Shown here in pieces: positions 40,875-49,762 of a stretch of DNA of 64,000 nt. Position 1 is the stretch's first letter, and every line of letters begins with the position of its first letter. The stretch covers positions 1,679,431 through 1,743,430 of the forward strand of contig NZ_QVQV01000001.1 of assembly GCF_003429005.1 (NCBI RefSeq). Direction: 5' to 3'. Both the position numbers and the translations under genes were made by a program. This DNA comes from Paraburkholderia sp. DHOC27. GTDB taxonomy: Bacteria > Pseudomonadota > Gammaproteobacteria > Burkholderiales > Burkholderiaceae. Under the pieces are notes generated by a model. The model had not been told where the DNA came from. It did no database searches and worked only from the letters and a program-made list of their open reading frames with translations.

Positions 40875-42500
40875 TCACTGCGCCACCGCCTGCGACTGAT
40901 CGACCACCGCGCCGGCCTGCGCGCGCCGGCTCACGCCCGTAGCGCTGCGGTTGGTACGTGCAGGCAGCGCGGGCAGGGTAGCCGCACCCGCCACGGCTTC
41001 TTCGCGGGTGTCGACGCGCGGTGCCGGACGAGCCTCCGTCAATTCACTGTACACGCCGATATAACGTTGTACCGCGACGTCCCAACCCGAATCGCGGGTC
41101 ATTGCGTTGCGTTGCAGCGTGCGCCATAAGGAAGGATTCTTGAACGCGTCCACGGCACGGCCCACGGCGTTGGCGATATCGACGGCCGTTTCGCCCTCGA
41201 ACAGGAAGCCGTTGGCGGCGCCATAGCGGTCCATTTCAAACGCGTAATCGGAGATCGTGTCCGCGAGGCCGCCCACCCGCGAGGCCACCGGAATCGTGCC
41301 GAAGCGCATGGCGTACAGCTGCGTGAGCCCGCACGGCTCGAAACGGCTCGCATGCAGCAGCATGTCGGCGCCCGCGTGCAGCATGTGCGCGAGCGTCTCG
41401 TCGTAGCCAATGCAGGTGCCGACGCGTCCTGGCCACTGCGCCGCGAGTTCGCGCATGCGGCGCTCGATGGCCGCGTCGCCTTGCCCGAGGATCGCGAATT
41501 GCAGCCGTTCGTGACGCGACAGCATGTCGGGCAGCGCATCGGCCACCACCTCGGCGAGCTTCTGTCCGGTCAGGCGGCTGCCGATCGCCACCAGCGGCAC
41601 GAACGGCTCACGCGCGAGACCGAAGGCCTGCTGCAACGCGCGTTTGCAGGCGTACTTGCCGGCCACGTTGTCGGCGGAGTACTGGCTGGCAATCAGCGGA
41701 TCGGTGGCGGGGTCCCACATCTGCATGTCGATACCGTTGGTGATGCCCGACAGCTTGTGCGCCTCCGCGCGGAGCACGCCTTCCATCTGATGGCCGAAAC
41801 GCGGCGTGAGAATTTCACGCGCGTAACGCTCGCTCACGGTCGTCACGCGATCGGCGTGGACGATTCCCGCCTTGATCATGCTGAGCGAACCATAAAACTC
41901 GATGCTGCGTTCGTCGCTCAGAGCGGGTGCCAGCAGATCGCCCGGTACGCCGATCCACGGACCCGCTGCCAGCGGATAGTTGCCCTGGAAGGCGAGGTTG
42001 TGGATGGTGAACACGCTGCGCGCCGCCACGCCGCCCAGCTTCATGAATAGCGGCGTCAGGCCGGCATGCCAGTCGTGCGCATGCACGATGTCGGGACGCT
42101 TGATGCCGCGCACGCCACGCGCGATGCGAGCCGCAGCCGCCGCTAGCGAGGCAAACCGCACGAGGTTGTCGACGTAGTCGCGACCGTGCTTGTCGAGGTA
42201 GAGGCCGTCGCGGTCATACAGATGATCCATCTGCAGGAGCAGCACCGACACGCCGCTATCGGGCATGCGGGCGCGAATGATCACGCCGTCGCCGCCTGGC
42301 AGGCCCGCGAGTCTGGCCACACGCGTGGCGCCGAGCACCCGCTTGAGCGCGCTCGGATAAGCAGGCATCAGGATCGACGTGGCCACGCCGGCTTCGGTAA
42401 GTGCCGCGCCATAGGCGCTGACCATATCGGCAAGGCCGCCGGACTTGGCGAGGGGGGCCGCTTCGGAAGCGACCAGCAAAACATTGAGCGGCGTCGGCAT
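40875..42500 (-). CDS. glgA: Glycogen/starch synthase GlgA (ADP-glucose type)
   Basis: 541 residues, GT5 family, GT-B fold. The ATG at 42500 begins MPTPLNVLLVASEAAPLAKSGGLADMV; KSGGL is the ADP-glucose-binding motif. Further marks are DIVHAHDWHAGLTP, VFTIHNLAFQGNYP, LSGITNGIDMQMWDP, IGSRLTGQKL and the C-terminal PSRFEPCGLTQLYAMRFG-type motif (here HASRFEPCGLTQ). It elongates alpha-1,4-glucan in the cytosol. About 50 C-terminal residues after RYIGVYSEL are extra and low-complexity. The usual partners glgB and glgC are not adjacent. Confidence 0.95.
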   Translation of the reverse strand: MPTPLNVLLVASEAAPLAKSGGLADMVSAYGAALTEAGVATSILMPAYPSALKRVLGATRVARLAGLPGGDGVIIRARMPDSGVSVLLLQMDHLYDRDGLYLDKHGRDYVDNLVRFASLAAAAARIARGVRGIKRPDIVHAHDWHAGLTPLFMKLGGVAARSVFTIHNLAFQGNYPLAAGPWIGVPGDLLAPALSDERSIEFYGSLSMIKAGIVHADRVTTVSERYAREILTPRFGHQMEGVLRAEAHKLSGITNGIDMQMWDPATDPLIASQYSADNVAGKYACKRALQQAFGLAREPFVPLVAIGSRLTGQKLAEVVADALPDMLSRHERLQFAILGQGDAAIERRMRELAAQWPGRVGTCIGYDETLAHMLHAGADMLLHASRFEPCGLTQLYAMRFGTIPVASRVGGLADTISDYAFEMDRYGAANGFLFEGETAVDIANAVGRAVDAFKNPSLWRTLQRNAMTRDSGWDVAVQRYIGVYSELTEARPAPRVDTREEAVAGAATLPALPARTNRSATGVSRRAQAGAVVDQSQAVAQ

Positions 42501-42909
42501 AGTGTGCAGAGATGGAGGCGCTGGCAGAGGAAGGGATACAGCCGCGAATAATTCCGTTGCGATGCAGCAAGCGGCGTGCCCGTGTCCCGGGCGGCGCGCC
42601 ACCCCGTGCAGACCTATGACTGGCGCGCCTCACGGACGAGACGCCGGGAACGAGGTAAGTACCCCATGCAGTTTTTACGCAGGATGCGTAGCGCAATGCA
42701 TCGGGATGACGCGCGGCCTGCACCACGGCGCTTCACATGCGGCCCAATCCGGCGCCGTCGCAGGTGGTGCAGACCGGGTGCACGTCGGGTGCAGATCGCG
42801 TGCGGGTCGATGCTGCAAGCGAACAACGGCACGCCGCTTGCTGAATTTGGAGTGGGTCTGCGCATGGCAACGAGCGCAGCTTCAATCTCTCAACTCAGAC
42901 GAGCACGTT
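42501..42909. other. Divergent intergenic stretch, glgA / small secreted protein
   Basis: 409 bases between two divergent starts. Frames that cross it lack ribosome sites and coding character. No convincing hairpin, dyad or promoter pair was found by eye. Confidence 0.6.
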
Positions 42910-43152
42910 ATGAAAATCAAACACACGATGGTAGTGATTTCGGCCCTGTTCCTGACCTCCGGCGCAGCGATGGCGGCCGGTGGCGGCGGGGGCAACGCGA
43001 GCGATGCAGCCGTGACGGCGGCGAGTGGCGCAGCGGGAACGAGTTCCAGCACGCACATGAAGAAGAAACACACCAAGTCGACCACGCGTCCTGCGAACGA
43101 CACCACGCAAATCCCGGGTGCGGATTCGGCCAGCGACACGAAGGGTCAGTAA
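42910..43152 (+). CDS. Small exported protein, unknown
   Basis: 80 residues. A clean Sec signal peptide (MKIKHTMVVISALFLTSGAAMAA) is followed by a Gly/Ser/Thr/Ala-rich mature part with a basic patch HMKKKHTKSTTRP and an acidic C-terminus. Mature length is about 57 residues. Many Burkholderia genomes hold such short secreted proteins of unknown role. The ribosome site is weak (GACGAGC). No cysteines. Confidence 0.7.
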   Translation: MKIKHTMVVISALFLTSGAAMAAGGGGGNASDAAVTAASGAAGTSSSTHMKKKHTKSTTRPANDTTQIPGADSASDTKGQ

Positions 43153-43364
43153 TCCATCCGCGGCAAGGTGAGGCCCGTGTGGGCGGGTTTCGCCCTGCGC
43201 GTTCTAGGTGCGCGTTTTAGTTGCGCGTGACCGCGACACTTAGTGAAGGCGCTTGAAGACGCTCGAACCACCGAGCGTGCTGGATCAACCAGCACATGCA
43301 GGAACATGCAGGCCATCCGGCAACGCCGCCTGGGCCACGAACGATTTCCAGAGAAGACACCGCC

Positions 43365-44402
43365 ATGACGCTGACCGACACACTGAAAGGCATGATCGGA
43401 CTCGATCCGACCGCGCACGCGGACGCCGATATGAAAACGGTGCTGGAGGCCTTCAAGGGCCTCGATCCGAAGCCGATCGAAACCTGCAGCGTCGCCGAGG
43501 CACGCGAACAGCCCACCCCGGCCGACGCCGTCAAAACGCTGCTCGCGCAGGCCGGGCATGGCGCCCGTCTGCCGCTGGAAGTGGAGGCGGTGGTGACGCG
43601 GGACATCGAGATCGACGGCGCCGTCGGCACCAATCCGGCCCGGGTCTATACCCCGGCGGGCGAGGGACCGTTCCCGGTGATCCTGTATTTTCACGGCGGC
43701 GGCTGGGTGATCGCCGACCTCGACACTTACGACGCGACGCCGCGCTCACTGGCTGCGCAAAGTCACGCCATCGTGGTGTCCGCGCATTACCGGCAGGCGC
43801 CCGAGCACAAACTGCCGGCCGCCCATGAAGACGCCTTCGCGGCATGGCGCTGGATCGTCGAGCACGCCGCGCGTCTGGGCGGCGATCCGCTCAAGATCGC
43901 CGTGATGGGCGAGAGCGCGGGCGCGAATCTGGCCATCAACGTGTCGATTCACGCGCGCGACAACGGCTTGCCGCCGCCCGTGCATCAGGCGCTGATCTAT
44001 CCGGTGGCGAGCAACAACATTGCTTCCGTCTCGTACGAAGAGAATCGCAACGCGCAGCCGTTGAACAAGAAGATGATGCTGTGGTTCGTGCAGAACGTGA
44101 TTAATGACGAGAGCGATCTACGCAACCCGTTGATCGACGTGGTCAGCGCGGAGCTGGCGAACCTGCCGCCCACGGTCATCGTCACCGCCGGTATCGACCC
44201 GCTGCGCTCGGATGGCGAAAAGCTCGCTGAGAAGTTAGCGGCGGCTGGTGTGGCCGTGGAGCATCGCAACTATCAGGGCGCGACGCATGAGTTCTTCGGC
44301 ATGGCGCCGGTCGTGCAGGCCGCGCGTGATGCGCAGGCGTTCGTCTCGCTGGCGCAGCGGCAGGCATTTGGCGGCGCGCCGCTAGAAGAAATGGATTCTT
44401 AA
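43365..44402 (+). CDS. Alpha/beta hydrolase, hormone-sensitive-lipase-type esterase (family IV)
   Basis: 345 residues. Oxyanion motif YFHGGGW (from 109), nucleophile Ser184 in MGESAGAN, acid Asp278 (VTAGIDPLRSDGE) and His308 (GATHEFFGM) complete the HSL catalytic set. AHYRQAPEHKLPAAHED is the family signature after the oxyanion hole. The N-terminal ~75 residues form the cap. No signal peptide, so a cytosolic esterase for short acyl esters. GAGAAG lies before the ATG. It ends 14 bases from the convergent GGDEF-EAL gene. Confidence 0.93.
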   Translation: MTLTDTLKGMIGLDPTAHADADMKTVLEAFKGLDPKPIETCSVAEAREQPTPADAVKTLLAQAGHGARLPLEVEAVVTRDIEIDGAVGTNPARVYTPAGEGPFPVILYFHGGGWVIADLDTYDATPRSLAAQSHAIVVSAHYRQAPEHKLPAAHEDAFAAWRWIVEHAARLGGDPLKIAVMGESAGANLAINVSIHARDNGLPPPVHQALIYPVASNNIASVSYEENRNAQPLNKKMMLWFVQNVINDESDLRNPLIDVVSAELANLPPTVIVTAGIDPLRSDGEKLAEKLAAAGVAVEHRNYQGATHEFFGMAPVVQAARDAQAFVSLAQRQAFGGAPLEEMDS

Positions 44403-44416
44403 GGTAAAAGCGCCCC

Positions 44417-46366
44417 TCACAGCGCCGCAAGCTGCAACTGCACCAGCGGCAGCGCATTGGCCGCAGCGGGGCGGCCGAACAGGTAACCTTGCATCACCCG
44501 CGCGCCGAGGAAGGTCAGAATTTCTCGTTGTGCATCCGTCTCCACACCTTCCACCACGCAGGCCAGCCCCAGATTGCGGCACAGGTCGATCACCGACTTG
44601 ATGATCTGCCCCGAGGCCAGGTCCGTATCCACCTCGGCGACGAAGCTGCGGTCAATCTTGATCGTGTCGAACGGTAGACGGTGCACGTAGCTCAGGCTCG
44701 AATAGCCGGTGCCGAAGTCGTCGAGCGACACATGACACCCCGCTTCCTTGATCAGCGTCAGCGAGGCGCGCGCCTGGCGGAAGTCGCGCGTCACCGCCGT
44801 TTCCGTGATTTCGAAATGCACGCGCGCAGCCGGCGTGGCGCCTTCGCCCACGATGTCGAGCAGCCGTCGCGAGCGCGGCACGGAAGAAATATCCAGCGCG
44901 GACAGATTGAACGAGAGGTACAAAGCGGGCGGCCAGTTTGCAGCTTCGGCCAGCGCCTTGCGCAGCAGCACCTCGGTGACGCCCCGGATCAGGTCGGTGC
45001 GCTCGGCAATGCGGATGAATTCGTCCGGCCGCACCTGCCCGAGCTTCGGACTGCGCCAGCGGCCAAGCGCCTCGAAGCCGACCACGCTGCGGGCGCGCAC
45101 ATCGCAGATGGGCTGAAATTCCAGGTACAGCTCGGCGTCGAGATCGGCCGCCTTGAGTTCCTGGGCGACGAGGCTCGCGCGCCGCACGCGGTTTTCGTGC
45201 TCCGCGGAAAACACCACCGCCGTGCCGCGGCGGCTTTCCTTGCCGACATAGAGCGCGGCATCGGCGCGTTCGAACATCTCCGTCACGCTCACCGCGCCCG
45301 TCGGTTGACCCGCCCAGCCAATCGTTCCGGACAACTCAGCGGTATTGCCGCCCACCGTATAAGGGCGCGCCAGTTGCTCGCACAGGGTCTGGCCGAGGCG
45401 ATCCAGTTCGGTTTCGCTCAAATGCCGCTGAATGATGACGCCGAACTCGTCGCCGCCAAGCCGGGCGAAAAACATCGCGGGGTCCGCCAGCGCCAGCAGC
45501 CGCGCTCCCACTTCGCGCAGCACCACGTCGCCGCTCGAATGACCGTAGATGTCGTTGACCTGCTTGAAACCGTCGAGGTCGATCAGGCCCATGTGGAAGC
45601 CGCCGGTTTCGCTCAGGTGTTGCTCGGCGAGCGCGGTCAGCGAGGAGAAGAAACTGCGCCGGTTTGGCAGACCCGTCAGGCTGTCGATATTGGCGAGGCG
45701 GAAATTGTCGTCGCTCAGTTTCTGCGTGATGGCCTGGCTCGCCAGCAGCTCGCGTTTGGAATGCTCGAGCCCGGCGAAATTGCGGTGATACAGATGGACG
45801 ATGAACGCGAGGGCCACGCCGACGAAAATCATGTCGACGGCCATAGCAATAAATACCGGGCGGCCGGCGGCCATCAGACAAACGGTGAACGAACCGATCA
45901 CGATGGTGAGCAGCCACAGCGCCGCCGCGCGCAGATGCATCAGGCAGAACACGCAGCCCACCACGGTGGTGGCCATATAGAACGCGACCTGCGCCTGCTC
46001 GTAGGCGGGGCCGTAGCGAAACAGCGCCCAGGCCCACGCGGTAAAACCGACCGCGATCACGCCCACCAGCCGCATGCTGCGACGCAGCGCCGGCACCGCC
46101 TGTTCGACCGTCAGGACTACGTGACGCGCGCGCCACCAGTGCAGGCAGCGAATCACGCAGGCCACACACAGCGCGCCCGGCACGTAAATGGCAACCCAGG
46201 CGGGTGCGCACTGCACGTGCGTGACCGCCACCGCCATCGTGCTGATGACGAGAATGAAGTAGAGCAGCGGAATCTGCCGGCGAAACGCCTGCATCTGCGA
46301 GCGGACCAACTCCGGATCGCTTACGTCGACCTTGAACGCCGCCATCACGCGAGCTACCGATACCAT
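44417..46366 (-). CDS. Membrane GGDEF-EAL c-di-GMP enzyme
   Basis: 649 residues. The ATG at 46366 is preferred to a TTG 57 bases upstream because a GGGGCG site precedes it. About five or six membrane spans (about 30-195) act as a sensor; then GGDEF domain about 220-385 with RLGGDEFGV intact but no RxxD inhibition site, and EAL domain about 400-640 with GFEALGRW, NLSALDI, DDFGTGYSSLSY, KIDRSF and VVEGVET intact. Both diguanylate cyclase and phosphodiesterase activity are possible. It follows the ABC exporter gene by 104 bp on the same strand. Confidence 0.93.
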   Translation of the reverse strand: MVSVARVMAAFKVDVSDPELVRSQMQAFRRQIPLLYFILVISTMAVAVTHVQCAPAWVAIYVPGALCVACVIRCLHWWRARHVVLTVEQAVPALRRSMRLVGVIAVGFTAWAWALFRYGPAYEQAQVAFYMATTVVGCVFCLMHLRAAALWLLTIVIGSFTVCLMAAGRPVFIAMAVDMIFVGVALAFIVHLYHRNFAGLEHSKRELLASQAITQKLSDDNFRLANIDSLTGLPNRRSFFSSLTALAEQHLSETGGFHMGLIDLDGFKQVNDIYGHSSGDVVLREVGARLLALADPAMFFARLGGDEFGVIIQRHLSETELDRLGQTLCEQLARPYTVGGNTAELSGTIGWAGQPTGAVSVTEMFERADAALYVGKESRRGTAVVFSAEHENRVRRASLVAQELKAADLDAELYLEFQPICDVRARSVVGFEALGRWRSPKLGQVRPDEFIRIAERTDLIRGVTEVLLRKALAEAANWPPALYLSFNLSALDISSVPRSRRLLDIVGEGATPAARVHFEITETAVTRDFRQARASLTLIKEAGCHVSLDDFGTGYSSLSYVHRLPFDTIKIDRSFVAEVDTDLASGQIIKSVIDLCRNLGLACVVEGVETDAQREILTFLGARVMQGYLFGRPAAANALPLVQLQLAAL

Positions 46367-46470
46367 CAGCGCCCCTGGCTTGGAATGAGCTGTAAACCGG
46401 GATATCGGCAGTTCGACGGGCAAACTTCAGGCTTTTCTGGTGGCGCGGACCGTCAGCGGGAGGCGGGTAA

Positions 46471-48300
46471 TCAGGCAAGTCCCGCAGCGGGCGCGCGTTT
46501 GCGTTCCCGTGTCAGGGTATCCCGGTAGATGCCGGGTTGGCACGCGAGTTCGGCGGGGCTGCCGTCTTGCACGATGCGGCCACGGTTGATCACCACGATG
46601 CGGTCGAAGCTCTGCAAGGTCGACAGACGGTGCGCGATCGCCACCACCGTGCGGCCCTTCATGAGCCTTTCGAGCGCGGCCTGGATGGCGGCTTCCGAAC
46701 CGGAGTCGAGCGAGGAGGTGGCTTCGTCGAGCAGCAGGATAGGCGAGTCGCGCAGGATGGCCCGCGCAATCGCGATGCGTTGGCGCTGGCCACCGGACAG
46801 TTTGGTGCCGCGATCGCCGGCAATCGTGTTCAGGCCGTCCGGCATGGCGGCGATGAAGTCGAGGCAACGGGCGTCCTCGCAGGCGCGCCGCACGTCGGCT
46901 TCGTCCGCTTTGGGCACGCCATAGCGGATATTCTCCAGCAGCGAGCGATGGAACAGCGACACATCCTGCGGCACCACCGACATGGCTGCCTGCAAGCTAT
47001 CCAGCGAAACCTGCGAGATGTCCTGGCCGGAAATGCTCACGGTTCCGGAAGCGGGCTCGTAGAAATGCTGGAGCAGCGCGAGGATCGTCGATTTGCCCGC
47101 GCCGGACGGTCCGACCAGCCCCACGCGCTGACCTGCCGGAATGTGCAGCGTCAGACCGCTCAACACCGGACGGCGCCCCGGATAGGAAAACGTGACATTG
47201 TCGAAGTCGATGCGCGCCTCGCTGACGGCGAGCGGTTGCGCGTCGGAGCGTTCGGGCATGGCGTGCGGGCTGAGCAGAATGGACGACGCTTCGCCGAGCC
47301 GCGCCACGTGCTGCGTCAGATCGACGAAGGCCACCGCCAGATCGCGCGTGCCGTGCAGGATGGCGAAGCCGAGCGAGCTGATCAGCACCACGTCACCGGT
47401 GGTCGCGCGGCCCATGCTCCACAACCACAGCGTCCAGCCCAGCATGCCGGCGGAAAAAATCGCGGTGGCGATGGCATGCAGCAGCCGCAGTTTTTCCAGG
47501 TACAGCAGACTGTTGGTGCGTGCCTTGGTCTCGGTGGCGAGTTGGCCGTCGAAGCGCCGATGTTCGGCACCGAATGCGCTAAACGCGCGCACCAGCCCCA
47601 TATTGCCGATGATATCCACCAGTTCGCCATCCACCGAAGCGGCTTTTGCGGCGAACGCCTGGTGCCGCGTCGTGCCCTTGCTGGCCAGGATGAAAAGCCC
47701 GATGGCCAGCACTGCGGATATCGCCACCAGCACGATGCTCATCGGAATACTGACCACGGCCACCATCGCGATGGCGCCGATCACCGTCAGGCACGGCGGC
47801 AATGCCGTCCATGAGACGGTGTTTTCGAGCACGTACACGGCGTTGGCGGTGGCCGAGATGCGGCTCGACAGCACGCCCGGTTGTTTGTCGGCGAAAAACG
47901 CGGGCGGGTGCGCCGTCAGATAGGCAAACATTTCGCGGCGGATGTCACCCGTCACCGTGACGAACGTGCGTGCCGCGATCCAGCCGCCGACGCGCCAGAA
48001 CAGGTTGTCGGCGATGATCAGCCCGACCAGCAGCATGAAGGCGTGCATCACGATGGCCGGATGCGTGCGTCCGGACGGCAGCGAATCGACCAGATTCTTG
48101 ATGCCGTACTGCGAAGCAAGCGCGCAGCCCACCGCGGCGAGCACGCTCAGCAGCACGATCAGATGAGACACTTTGCGCCGCGCGATGTAACGCCAGAGCA
48201 GCTTCAGCGGCTTGCCGGCATAGCGCGACATTTCGCGCGAGCGCGCCCGCCGGCGTGCCTGACGCACATGCCGCCTGTTCATGTTCTCGGTTACTTGCAT
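46471..48300 (-). CDS. ABC exporter, fused permease and ATPase (MsbA/ABCB-like)
   Basis: 609 residues. A basic N-terminus, six spans (about 40-320) and an ATPase domain from about 360: Walker A GPSGAGKST, Q-loop SVVPQDV, signature LSGGQRQR, Walker B LLLDEATSSLD, H-loop AHRLST. All catalytic residues are intact. Homodimeric half-transporters of this form export lipids, peptides or drugs. The GTG two codons before the ATG at 48300 is a possible start, but GGAG is spaced 9 bases from the ATG. The GGDEF-EAL gene follows. Substrate unknown. Confidence 0.92.
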   Translation of the reverse strand: MQVTENMNRRHVRQARRRARSREMSRYAGKPLKLLWRYIARRKVSHLIVLLSVLAAVGCALASQYGIKNLVDSLPSGRTHPAIVMHAFMLLVGLIIADNLFWRVGGWIAARTFVTVTGDIRREMFAYLTAHPPAFFADKQPGVLSSRISATANAVYVLENTVSWTALPPCLTVIGAIAMVAVVSIPMSIVLVAISAVLAIGLFILASKGTTRHQAFAAKAASVDGELVDIIGNMGLVRAFSAFGAEHRRFDGQLATETKARTNSLLYLEKLRLLHAIATAIFSAGMLGWTLWLWSMGRATTGDVVLISSLGFAILHGTRDLAVAFVDLTQHVARLGEASSILLSPHAMPERSDAQPLAVSEARIDFDNVTFSYPGRRPVLSGLTLHIPAGQRVGLVGPSGAGKSTILALLQHFYEPASGTVSISGQDISQVSLDSLQAAMSVVPQDVSLFHRSLLENIRYGVPKADEADVRRACEDARCLDFIAAMPDGLNTIAGDRGTKLSGGQRQRIAIARAILRDSPILLLDEATSSLDSGSEAAIQAALERLMKGRTVVAIAHRLSTLQSFDRIVVINRGRIVQDGSPAELACQPGIYRDTLTRERKRAPAAGLA

Positions 48301-48589
48301 GGCCACGCGCTCCGTTGCGATTAACGGGCCGAGGGCTTGCGCACGCGCCGTGATTACGTGGCGCTGGGCAAGAGGGGAGCTAGAGCAGAATCACAAACCA
48401 CACTGACGCCAGCAAGCGGTATGCCCACGCGGTATGCCCATCGGCACTGTTCGTGTCAGTTCGAAACGTGCGAAGTTTTAGTGCCTGTTTTACGCGGTGT
48501 TTTGCGTTTTTTGAGCGGCGCGCTCAGCCACGCCTGGACACCTTACGCAGCACTTGCAACCCGCGCGGTCGTTGAGCTTACCGTTGCTT

Positions 48590-49762
48590 TTACCGCGTCG
48601 CCTTCGCGGGACTCTGTAGCATCAGCGGCTTCTCGTAGCCGGTCAACTCCAGATAGCCGCGTCCCACAGTATCGCCATCGCGCTTGATGGCGACCGCGCC
48701 TTCCCAATACGCCGAGCCGCTCGACGCACGCGCGTCGAGTTCCTGATCGTCGATTAAAGGTGCGAGCTGCCACGCAAGCGGGCCAGTGTGCACGGTTTCC
48801 GCGATTGGATAGAGCGCGTCCGTGTGCGGCGAGTGCCAGGTCTTGAGCGGCACGAAATCCACCTGCGCGGGATCGAATGTCGTGAGCTTGCCATGCGCGT
48901 CACGCAACGCGGCGTGGGTCCAGATGGTTCGTCCGTCGCGACCGCGCATCTTGAACGCCATCAGCGCCGAGCCATCGTTGAGATTGGCGCCGAGCCAGTC
49001 CCAGCCCACCGCATCGGCATCCAGCAGCGTGCTCGACCACTCGTGATCGAGCCACGCGACGCCGGTGACGTCAGTGCCATCTCCATCCCCCGCGCTACCA
49101 TCCGGGCCACGCCGGGGCCGTACCACCTTGCCACTGACGCGCAGTTGCGGTTCGCTGTAGTAGTAGCTTGCCTCGCCGGGTCGTGGCCCCTTTTGTGAGT
49201 AGCCCTGATTACCTTCCAGCAGCGGCGGCTGGGTCGGCACGAAGGAGAGATTCAACGCGAAGTCCCTCGCGTTGGCGTGCATGATGTAATGCCCATCGGC
49301 GGCGCGCACCATGCTCCAGCCGTCGAGCTTGACGTCGGTGTTGCCCGCCTTCGCATAGGCGAGATCGAACCCCTGGCGTGCCACTTTCTGATCGTGCACG
49401 CCTTTGCCGTACGACGGATCGCTCAGCGCCGCATGCGCGAGGATCAACTGGGTGGGCGCGAAGGCGCTCGGGTCGGCGCGATCGTGCGTGGTCGCGGAAC
49501 GGAAGAAGGTGATCTGAAAGCCGAGCGGCGTGCCGTCCGGTGTGTTCAGCCAGCCCGTCACGTACCACCATTCGATCCGGTACGCGGGATGCGCGCCGGT
49601 GTCTGCCGGAAACGTTAAAGCGCGGCCCGGCGTGACTTCGGCAAAATCAGGCGGCGCGGCTTGCGCTTCGCTGACCGGCAGCCCGAGCAGCGCAGCAGGC
49701 ACGCTCACCAGGCCGAGCAGGCTCAGCAATCCCATTCGCGCGATCCGCACGGCACGACGCAT
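48590..49762 (-). CDS. AttH-like lipocalin-domain exported protein
   Basis: 390 residues. Signal peptide (MGLLSLLGLVSVPAALLGLPVSEAQA). The mature part has two lipocalin-like beta barrels of the CrtC/AttH family: YRIEWWYVTGWLNTPDGTPLGFQITFFR, then GVAWLDHEWSSTLLDADAVGWDWLGANLNDGSALMAFKMR and YWEGAVAIKRDGDTVGRGYLELTGY. Its ATG overlaps the stop of the permease gene by one base. With the ABC ATPase and FtsX-like permease it forms the attEFGH/LolCDE-like module. The likely role is binding a hydrophobic ligand in the periplasm; the ligand is unknown. Confidence 0.9.
   Translation of the reverse strand: MRRAVRIARMGLLSLLGLVSVPAALLGLPVSEAQAAPPDFAEVTPGRALTFPADTGAHPAYRIEWWYVTGWLNTPDGTPLGFQITFFRSATTHDRADPSAFAPTQLILAHAALSDPSYGKGVHDQKVARQGFDLAYAKAGNTDVKLDGWSMVRAADGHYIMHANARDFALNLSFVPTQPPLLEGNQGYSQKGPRPGEASYYYSEPQLRVSGKVVRPRRGPDGSAGDGDGTDVTGVAWLDHEWSSTLLDADAVGWDWLGANLNDGSALMAFKMRGRDGRTIWTHAALRDAHGKLTTFDPAQVDFVPLKTWHSPHTDALYPIAETVHTGPLAWQLAPLIDDQELDARASSGSAYWEGAVAIKRDGDTVGRGYLELTGYEKPLMLQSPAKATR

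Noticed and set aside
44681..46528. 615-codon + strand frame opposite the GGDEF-EAL gene
   Set aside because: Antisense shadow without recognisable motif; the GGDEF and EAL motifs lie on the minus strand.
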